Origin: Pontederia crassipes
Lineage: Eukaryota; Streptophyta; Magnoliopsida; Commelinales; Pontederiaceae
Assembly (NCBI GenBank): GCA_030549335.1
Contig: CM060189.1
Coordinates: forward strand, 33,875,001 to 33,939,000
DNA: 64,000 bases
Reading direction: 5' to 3'
This document shows, piece by piece, positions 11,367 through 22,300 of this stretch. A program made the position numbers and the translations under genes. Below the pieces are notes generated by a model. That model ran no database searches and was not told the origin of the DNA. It saw only the letters and a program-made list of their open reading frames with translations. Each line of letters begins with the position of its first letter. Position 1 is the first letter of the stretch.

Positions 11367-13145
11367 AAGTGCGTGCGATGGCTCCGAAGCGTGAGGATTC
11401 TGTTGCAGTCACCTCGTCGGAGTCCTCAGAGGGCAGATGCACGCGTGAAAAATGCATGTAGTTTGGTTGTAATTTGCACATGTGTCAGCACTTTGTTTAG
11501 TTCTCGAATGTAGTTTTGTCAAGTTTAATATTAATATGATGATTACGTTGCCGTGCATTTTTAGGTGTCACAAAAGTGGCTAATAATAATAAAAAATATA
11601 ATATGGCATGACATGATGCCATATTCTCCAACGTAAAATAGATTAATAATTTTTATTTAATTACCATATATTTATCATAAGTGAAATACAATATTTAAGT
11701 TGAAATAAGCAATTCCAATGCTTAAAGAATTCCTGGTCAAACGAATGATTTTTCCAATTAATAATATTTTCTAATGAATTTATAATTTAATAATGATGAG
11801 ACGGCAATGATAGTAATAATAACAACAATAATACTCAGTTGTAATATATAATAAACATAGGTCATACATGTGGTAAACACAGTGAGAACTGAACAAGTGA
11901 TAATCTGGTGAGGCTGTTTGCTTTACTATATAAAAATATTAATGATTATATTTAATTATAATTGATGTAAAGTATAGCTAATACTACTTAGCTTAAGATC
12001 TATAACCTTTTAAGAATTCTTATTATAAATAGAAGAAAGAAAGATAACACAAATAACATAATTAATAATAATAAATTTTAAAATTTTTAAAAATATTATT
12101 ATGTTGATTTTTTACATAATTTAACTATAATAAAAATGATAACAATAAATAGTTATGGATGAGAAGAGAAGAGAGACTACGGGATCCTATTTATATGGAT
12201 TTAGATCCATCATAGTTGAAAATAATAAAATTTATATGGATTTATTATAAAAAATAATAAAATTTCCTCAATTTTTTTTGAAAAAATTAAAATTGAAATT
12301 CTCAATTTAATTCTAATTGGAAGTTTTTTAGTACCCACTCATATTTCTGGCGCTCAAGGCTATAACACACTAATTCCAAGTTGAGATATTTTCCCGACTA
12401 ATTAGAAGTCATTTATAACATACTTTATGATTTAATTTAAATATAAATATAAGTGCCCGATTTTATTCTAATATCGATTCTTTTTTTTCAATTAATGTTC
12501 CTTCTTTTTCTAATTATGGTTTTGTTTTCTTTTAAATCCTAACTATCTCATTTAACATTTTATTCCAAATTTCTTATAAAAATGGGACATTATACATTTC
12601 TAACTCTATAAAAGACGAGGCAAAATAATAAGTTATTTATAAAAAAAGAAATGAAGTTGGATAATATTATTTTACTAATAAAATGTTTAAAAATTACATC
12701 CAACTAGTAATACAGCTCTTACATATCATTTGGATTATTGGTGGTATGGTATTTAAGTAGAGGAGTTAAAATTATCCATAATATAATATAAAAATAATCT
12801 TAAAATTTTAAATAAAATAATTAATAAATTTCATATAAAGGGTGAGAAATTTCTTTTTATTTTTTGTTTGAGCTTCATTTTGTCTATTCATTAAATAATA
12901 TAATACCAAACCTTGTAGGAATAAAACAAATAAAAAGAAAAAAGGAACGCAAACAAAATTCCTCCTTCATTTTCTTCTAATAAGAACCAGGATTAGTTAT
13001 TATCTTATTATTCATTTTGCATGTTAAATAATTGAATTAAATAATATGATACCAAAACCTTGCAAAATAAAACAAATAAAAATCATTCTCCAAGCTATCA
13101 GGAACCGGGACCATCACATCCGATCCTGCATCCATCCCCTCTTGC
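11367..13145. other. AT-rich intergenic DNA with a 47-bp direct repeat
   Basis: No gene is seen. About 47 bp are repeated at 12891-12937 and 13037-13083 (TTAAATAATAT.ATACCAAA.CCTTG, then ATAAAACAAATAAAAA) with few differences, 146 bp apart. The rest is AT-rich without clear element ends. The 3' UTR of the ZF-HD gene occupies the first part. Confidence 0.6.
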
Positions 13146-13358
13146 TTGCTCCTGGAGGTCTCCTCTCATTTTTTTCCCCTGCAAGCAAAGCAAAACAAAA
13201 CAAAACCCCTCAATCCCACAGAACACAGTGCCGCTTCCTTCCATCCACACTGCGCTTTTCATCCCTCCCTGCGGCTTTTTTTCCCCCTCCGGATAACACG
13301 ACCTCTCTCAGCAATTCCATCTGACGCCTTATCCGCAAGCCGCCTATCCATTAGAATC

Positions 13359-16300
13359 ATGACGAGCCTCCCTGCTGCGTCGCCCTCTCCGTGCTACACC
13401 AAGCCGCACGCCTCTTCCCTCCCTTCTCTGCCCCTCCCCCGCTTCGCGTGCCTCCCCTTCCCCCGCTCCCTCGCGAAGGGCAAAGCCGGCGGCGCTGGCG
13501 CTCTCGCCCTCCGATGCTCTTCGATTCGGGCGGCTAAGCAACAGCAGCAGCACGCCGGCCCGGCGAAGAAGAAGACTGGAAGGAGGAGAGCTCCGGAAAG
13601 GTCCGCGGCCGAGGGCGGCGGCAGCTCGGTGGAGGTGGTCGCCGCGCCGCCGGCGGGGGCTGGGGAACAGAGCCGCCTGAGCCATCCTTCCCCGTTGCCG
13701 AAGCCGCCCGCTGGATTCGTGCTCGACGAGTATGGCAAAGTGCTCATGGCTTCGTCGAAGCGGTTGGCGACCATCGTGAGCATCTTTTTTTAGTTTGTTG
13801 TGCTTCTTCCGTGAATAAAAAGAAGCTTATATTCATCAGTATATACTCTTGACTCGTATTGTAATTGATGGATAATAAGGCGAGGGCCGTTGGTAGATGT
13901 CATATTAGGTTTGTTCATTGGACTGGAGTGTTGAAATGGAATGCTTAGTTATTGGGTTTACTAATTCAAATGTATAGAAAGGCTTGAGAGGTATTCATAG
14001 TAGCACTTTGAAGTCCTACGAATAGTTGTGTCATAATGCTGAAGAATGGGTAGAAAATTATACATTGGATGGAAGAGTAAAATGTGAAGTTAGGATGTTT
14101 AACGAAGTAGCTTGTAAGTCCCTATCATCCTTTTTTATTCTCCTAAAAAAAAGTCCCTATCATCCTTTGTTATGAGAGAGTGGGGTTTCGGATAGAATTT
14201 ATGTAACTGTTTTTCAGTGAGCTAGGATGATTTCCTATCTCTCACATACACACATGTACATTCCTTTTTTCAAAATTTCAATGAATACAAATGGACGACT
14301 ACCCACCTTTTAGTCATCCTTCCCTCTAAAAAAATCCCTATTGTAGGATAAAATCAAGTTGATTTTGACTCTTATTAATTTTGACGCACCAAGATTCATG
14401 ATATTGTATACAGCCTGATTGGTATGATTTCGAAGTATGTACAGAGCCTTAAAGTTGTATGTCTAAATATTTTTTTATTTTTGAGAGGTTGCATGTCTAA
14501 ATCTATCTATGTGCCAAAGGGCCAAAGATTGAAGTGAAGATTAGCGTCAGAAGACACACAGAATATTCCCGAAATAAGAATCACAAAATGATAGTTATGA
14601 TGATTCAACTGAGATAATGAGTATCAATAATGTTAAAACTATTAGTAACTTAAGAAGGAAAGTAATGCAATCATGTATATGAGAAATAAAGTGAAATTCA
14701 TCATTCACTTTTGCCAAACACTCTCATGGGCAAAGACTGATATCTTTTGTATGACTCAATAAATACACAATTAGATTAGGGAAAGGTAAGTTAGCACAAT
14801 GTTAAATGTGAGTGAAGAATAAGGTTATGGAATTACATGGTGTTTGCACAATTGAAGTTCTATGGAAAATGAGGGATTCCCAATGAACTATAAACTGAGT
14901 TGTATTCAATTGGTGTGAAGTAAATTCTGGAAGAAGGTTTATAAGGAAAGCTTTTTCTGGTTTTCGGATAAATATCGGTAAAATATTAAGTACTCGTGTG
15001 TGTGCAGTGGGCATTGTCTTTAGTGGTTGGTAATTTGGTTCCATTCATGTAAGAGAGGATATGGGGGATAGGGTAAAACCTTTCCCCAGAGGATTATTTT
15101 CTCCTTTCAACAACAACAACAACAACAAAGCCTTATCCCACTAGGTGGGGTCGGCTACATGGATCATACGACGCCATTCCGCTCTATTCGTTGATCCATG
15201 TTCATAAGATTCGACAGGGTTTTACGCTGGCTGTCGGGGCCTAACACAACCCTCCTCCTTTATCCGGGCTTGGGACCGGCTATAAAACATAGGCGGAGTT
15301 TATTTTCTCCTTTCAGTTAAATAAAAATGATTTGCATGGAACATCTTATTTTAGTTGCTAAACACAACAAAATTGGAAACATTATCCTCAAACAATGTGG
15401 CATAAGTTTCAAACAAATAGTAATAATCAGCCTCAATACATTACAATATTACTTAGATTACATCAAGATCTTTGCTTGGCTTATAAAGCACGCCACGATC
15501 CTCACATGAGCATATATGGCGAGATGGGCACCTAGCTCAGGTACCACCTGCATCTTGTGCAAGAGGTCGAAGGAGGATATCGACTATCTCTCCAGCGTCT
15601 GTCCCATCACCAAGGTATTGTGGCAGTTGCGACGATTCAACATTGATGGCTTGGATCTAGGCATGCTCTGGCAATCATTATGGGCCATGTACACACGAGA
15701 GGATCATAAATGGAGGCATCTGTGGATGATAACCATGACATGGACTATTTGGCTACAACATAACCACTACTTTTTCTTTGGAAAGGAGAGGTGCTACAAC
15801 AACAACAACAACAAAGCCTTATCCCACTAGGTGGAGTCGGCTACATGGATCATACGACGCCATTCTGCTCTATTAGTAAATATTCGTTGATCCATGTTCA
15901 TAAGATTCGACAGGGTTTTACGCTGGCTGTCGGGGCCTAACACAACCCTCCTCCTTTATCCGGGCTTAGGACCGGCTATAAAACATAGGCGGAGTTGGAA
16001 AGGAGAGGTGCTACATAAAGATATTTTACAACACATCATTTCTCATGTGAGATAGGTAGTTTCCTTCTGTGGGATCCATTCCCACCAAGTTTCTCTCCTT
16101 TGGCTTCCTTGTGGATTATGTTAGCACACATGCAAATTATCATCTTTCAAGTTTTAATACATCGTGGATGGCTGCCCACGTTTGGTAGCCATCCTTTTAC
16201 CTTTCAAAGTAAAAAATAGGTTGAGTTTGAAAGAACTGTTTCTCTTGTTTTTCTACGACTGGTGTTTGGTAGCAAAGCTTTTTTGCTGCTCTTCAGTAAA

Positions 16301-19300
16301 GATTGGTTTTGCTTTTTCTAGAGGCAGCGTAGACCTTAGTTTACTATCTAAGGCAGTAAATTTTCATTATAAAATTACCATTCCTTATATTCACTGATGA
16401 TAAATTCTACTGTCTTGCTGCTAAAAGGATATATACTATAAAACTTACATTTACAATGTTTATTAGCCACAAGAAATGGCAGTTTTGCACTTTGTCTAAC
16501 TGATCATTTTACAGTTATGTATTAAGCCCAACGAGTTAATTGGATTCAAGAGCTTATCATCCATAGCATTGTTAAATGTTAAAAATTTGTTCATTGGCAT
16601 GCTGGTCAAACACTTTTAAATGCTTGATAAAGCACTCCATTTGTTATTGACTTCCTGCATTGTGTGTTCTACTTTAGTTTGGATTATAGAATGGTCATAG
16701 AAACATGGTCAACACATCTGAATTTAGAACTTCTCTTAGTTGAATTATGTGTGTTCATGCGGTATCACAGATGCATGTTTCAAACAGGCACCCTACATTT
16801 GGTGGCTTTTCTTGTCCTTGGTCTCTGGACCAGTCATTCCTATTATGAACTTTGGATAGTTAGACTAATAGTTATTCATTCTGATGCGACCTTGTTCAGG
16901 TTGATGCTACAAATAACTTGCCATTAGTATGTGTTATCAGGAGAGTTTTTCAAAGCACAAAAGGGGATGATTGTATGCTTCTCTGTCCAGTTGATACGTG
17001 AGTATGCAGTTCTTGCATTTTTTGTGTTTTTCTCACTAAACAAATATGATCTCCTATGAAAAAATGCTGCATCTTTTTAGGCCTGTTCAAATTTTGAAGA
17101 GCACAAACTTCAATGGTTGGTCAGCGGTATGCTCTTTACTGATCTGTACTATAAGTATTAGAAATACTGCCTTATTAAATTTTTCGACATACTTATGATT
17201 ACTGGTGTAACTCATTGTGAATATGTTTTGCATTGTTATCCTTTTCTAGCTTTTGATGAATTAAGTTTTGGATTAGACCTTGATAATTTGTGATATATAT
17301 ATATATATATATATATGATAATTTGTGATATGGTGGCCATTTTTTCTGTCAACATTCTGATTGCCAATACAGAAATACTATTTTAACTCTGGTCTTCTCT
17401 TCTTCAAAAAGAGTGCTTTCTGTGTGCATTTTGTTATAAAAAATCGTGAATGTACACTAATAAATAGTTCTTCTTTACTGATGACAATTCCAAAATATGC
17501 ATATTCTATGCACCATGGTCAATTTGCTTCCTCTTTGTCAGGTTAAAAATCCATTTAACATTATTTGTTTACAGTTGTTTGTGCTTATGATTGCTAATTG
17601 TGCATCTGTCTATCTCTGGGCATATTTTTTTCTTTTATAGGTTAATGATGATGAAGTCGAAGCCATTCTTCCTGCTGCTGCATATGCTCTTGCAAAAATC
17701 CATATGCATTTTGTGGCAAGTGGGTAAGAAAATCTTTCCTGTTCTTCAAAAAAATCTTTGCTATCTGGCTTACTCTCTTTTCACTAGAATTAAATTTGTT
17801 TTGTTAATGAACATGGATCAACGAGCGTCGTATGATCCATGTAGCCGACCCCACCTAGTGGGATAAGGCTTTGTTGTTGTTGTAAGTATATTTTATAGAA
17901 TTTCATGGTATCATAATGTTACTTTCTTGTGAGTAAGCTATTTTACCTTTTTATTTTGCTGTGCCATATGTTAGGACTTATACCATGGAATCTAATGGTA
18001 TTTGTATCTTGTGTCTTTCATTTTAGGTTTTGTTACACTGCAAGAGGCAGTTTTTGTTATTCTGAAGAGGACATACTCGAGTTTGGAACAGGTGCTTCTT
18101 TTATTTCTGTCAGCAAGATGACAAGTCCTCGTTATTTCTTTCAGCCTTTTCTACCCGAGCTAAGTTATTTTTTTATATAAGTAGAAAATTTGTTGGCAAA
18201 TCGCTTAAAAAAAAGAAAAAAAAGTGAAATTTGTTGGCAAAGGTGCTTATGTATACTTAGACCCATACTATTGTTTTTTGGATTTTCAAGTTCTACTTAT
18301 CTTGAACAATGAAAATCATTACTAACTATAGGAACACAATAATACAAATTTCTTGATAAGAATAGATCTTTAATCCATTCATTTAAAGCTCAATTGTTTT
18401 AAGAACAAAGTGTAAGTTGATTTAGTTGGTTAAGCATTGAGGCTAGTAGCCCTGGGTCCAAACATCAAAGACACCAGTTAGAGAGGGGGTTAACTTTTAA
18501 TTCTCTACACATTCGGCCGAATTGGTCATGTATTAGTAGTATTGAACATGGGTCGCCCTCGGGCAATTCGAAAAAAATCATTTGTTTTCTTGTATTAGGT
18601 TCCCTTTTATTTAGTTTTCCTTTTGTTTAGTTTCCCTTGTTATTTTGAATACAAAGTGTTTAAAACCCTATAAATACTTTCGTATGGTTGTATTAGAATA
18701 AAACTTTGATGAATGGAAATTATTTTCTAGTTATCAATGGGGGTTGGGGGTAGAGTGGTAAGCAGCTTTGCTTTGCTTAAGTAAATCTTGAGTTCACTCT
18801 TAGAGTTGGCATGCAATCTGAGACGAACACCAAATTAGTCGGGTAGATGGTGAGCCTAAATTTTAACCCATGGCCAGTGCAGATAACTGTCTGGGTTGGA
18901 TAATTGGCGCCATTTTCTGAATATTGGGGTGGCAATTGAAAAAAATTCCAATTATTTTTCAAGTGGATAGATGTAAGTTGATCAGGAGTAGTTTAATTAA
19001 GTAGATCTCCATCAAATTGGTTACATCGCTATGTACTTCAAAACTAATAGGACAGACTCACTTTTCACCTTGGAAACTTTGGTATCAGGAGTTCTGCCCT
19101 GGTTTTATAGTGAAAGAGATCAATAGAAAAATTACATAATTAACTTAGCTGACCTTTTCAATTGTATCACACAATGGTATATCTTATTGCCCTTTGTGTG
19201 TTAGAAATATAACTATGAATTTTTAGTCAGTGGCCTTTGGGCTTCTGATATCAGGTTGAAGAAGTATAACTCTTAAATGTGTCATGTCACATGCCCATGC

Positions 19301-22300
19301 ACCCTTTGTGTGTTAGAAAGTATAACTATGAATTAGTCACAGGACTTTGGGCTTCTGATGTCAGGCTTAATATTGAGAAGTATAACCCTAAATGTGTCAT
19401 GTCACATGCCCATGCACTGGCTGGAGAATGAAATTCTGGGCTGGTCTTGTATTGTATATCTCATTTCTTGCTCCATGTTTACTAAGAAATTTCATCCTGC
19501 GACAATGTATGGCTGGATGATTAACAATCTTGGTTAATTATCCTTTACTCGCTAAAAAAAGGCTTTGAATGCCTACTTTGCACAAGTCGCATATACAGAA
19601 TTCAGGATCTCTACTTTATCTTCATCATTCTTTTATTTCTGTGATTCATAGTTGGTATCAGTCCCCTGTCCTATGTGTTTCTTATTCAATTGTGCATGCG
19701 ACTCATCTAGATGATGGTGAAGATATCGAAGGGTTGCCCACGGAAGGTGTAGAGATAACATGCTTCAATTTGGTAAGATAATCCAAGACAAATATTTTGT
19801 CAAAATATTAGCTCAGCTTCAGATATAGAGTTCGAACAGCTACTATTTGGCTCAAGATTTTCATTTGTTCCTTCTCAAAAAAAAAAAAAAAAAGATTTTC
19901 ATTTGTTAGCCTCCATAGTAACCGACCCCACCTAGTGGGATAAGGCTTTGTTGTTGTTGTATTTGTTAGCCTCCATAGTCCATACCAAATCTTTTAAAGA
20001 TACTTCTTACCGTTCTCTTGGTATGATGAACTTTTATCTGCTTAGTTGAAAAGCTTTTATGTTATCCTGATAAAAATGGTTCATTTGACTGTTACTTCAT
20101 CACATGGAGTAGACAACTTAACATGCCTTGCTTAGAATCACTTTTGTAATATGCAAAAATCAATTTCAAACTAAGTTTTTGTTTATTATAAAAGAAAATT
20201 CATGGACTTAGTACATGCAGAAAATAAAAAGTTAAAATATGAAAGGTCCTACTGTGAGACTCAGATATCTTGATCTACATCCATGTTATTTATCTTCTTT
20301 TACACCTTTCTTTTTTTATGCCATTTTGGGTTCATGTTCTGCAGTAAACTTATCCTCGTCTTTGGGAGCATCCATAAGATGCATTTTAATCTCATATTCT
20401 GTAATAAAGCTTACCCTTAAATTTGGAGGCATCCATTAGATGCATTCAACAAGGCTTCAGCTCATAGTAGGCACGCAATTACCAAAAAATTATCAGAATT
20501 TCCTTGAGTATCGTTCATTTTCTCATTACATGAGTGATAAACTAAAGTAGAAATTCAGTGGAATAGCATCTATAGGGTGCTTAAACAGTGGCTAACTTTT
20601 TAGCTATGTAGATCAAAGTATAGTCAAGTTGATCTTGTAATCGACTCCATTTGTTTGATGCTATCATGCTAAATAAAGTTTGGTGGGTTGCTTGAACAAT
20701 TGCTTTTGATGACTTGGTGGAAATGGTTTGGTTGTGTGCTTATTTCTGGTTGGTGCAAGCTAAGTCTATGTTTGATACTAATCTTATTGAATGTGTTATA
20801 TCCTGGTGATGGATAGTGTTTGCTTGTTGAAATAACCTGTTTGGTGTAACTATCTAATGCCATTAGTCAGGATTAGAAAATCTTATTTGTCCATAAGAGA
20901 AGATTGGGTAGAGCTGCCTAGAGCCATACATTGTAGAAGTTTATGTTTACCTCGTGTTTTTGGAAAATGATTGCACCAACATAAGCAACCATTATTGACT
21001 TTTCTTTTGATCATTACTACCTGGCCTTATACTTTTTACTTGTATTGCAGGATGGCGCACATTATATGATCTACACACCATCTGATCCACTTTTATTTGT
21101 GGCTATTAGGGTAGGTAGTGTATTTCCTTTTCTTCGTATGTCTTAAAAATGTTAATTTGCCTCTGGAAAGTGAATGATGCTAAGGTATTTTGAGTTTATA
21201 TGGAATTTCAATGCTATATATATCTTATGATGAAGGTTTTACTTGTGCAGGACAAAAAAGGTGATTTGCAGATCGCTGATGATGTAAGAAAAGAACCCAT
21301 TTTTCATATTCTTCTTAATTCAGTGGCTAAGATCTTTATGCTGATTCTTTTCTTTTTCAAATTCTCCTATATTGATTCTTTTTGTTGTTTTCAGTTAGTA
21401 CATGTTTGTGCTCCCTCCCAATAATCCCTTTCAGTCAGGAAGTTCTAGCTGCATGGAGTTTGCCTTTTTTTAATTGCAGCATTTTCTTCCACTATTGCTT
21501 TGAGATTTATGCTCTTTGGTTTTCTTCTTTTTTGTTGTTTCTTTTACATTTACCTGTCACAAATCGTCCAATAGATCAAACAGTCATTAGTAAAATGGCC
21601 ATGTTTTATCTGTGTCATAAGTATATGCAAATATGTATTACCATGGACAAGACATCTCTTCTCAGGTATAGAGTTTTAAAATGACACTATTTTTCCTATT
21701 ATTAGACGAACTGCTTTGTTGTTATTCTAGCGATAATCTAGGCTAGCCAACTTTCAAGATGCAGATTGTCATATGTGAATTGACAACAACAACAACAACA
21801 AAGCCTTATCCCACTAGGTGGGGTCGGCTACATGGATCATACGACGCCATTCCGCTCTATTAGTAACCAAACCTTTCGGTATATTATTCACCAATAGATC
21901 TTGCTCTATTAGTTCGCCAAGTGTCCGCCTTGGCCTCCCTCTCCCTCTTTTAATCGGACTCCAGATTATTTGATCTACTCTTCTTACTGGCGCATCTAAT
22001 GGTCTTCTCTGAACATGACCAAACCATCTCAAACGATTCTCTACCATTTTCTCACTAATAGGAGCCACTCCGACTCGTTCACGTATATGGTCATTCCTAA
22101 TCTTATCTAATCTTGTATGACCACACATCCATCTCAACATCCTCATTTCGGCTACCCCCACTTTACGTTCATGTTGTCCCTTCATAGCTCAACATTCACT
22201 ACCATATAACACTGCTGGCCTTATAGCAGTACGATAGAATTTTCTTTTAACTTTATTGGGTACTTTTCTATCACAAAGAACTCCAGTGGCTTTCCTCCAC

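Noticed and set aside
13146-13358. In-frame upstream extension of the DUF3727 ORF starting at 13146
   Set aside because: The extension is unlike the transit peptide and the family start; the MTSLPAA start at 13359 fits better and the stretch looks like 5' UTR.
18417-18490. Possible functional tRNA gene
   Set aside because: A- and B-box-like motifs are present but acceptor and anticodon stems do not form a proper cloverleaf by eye; better seen as a SINE head.
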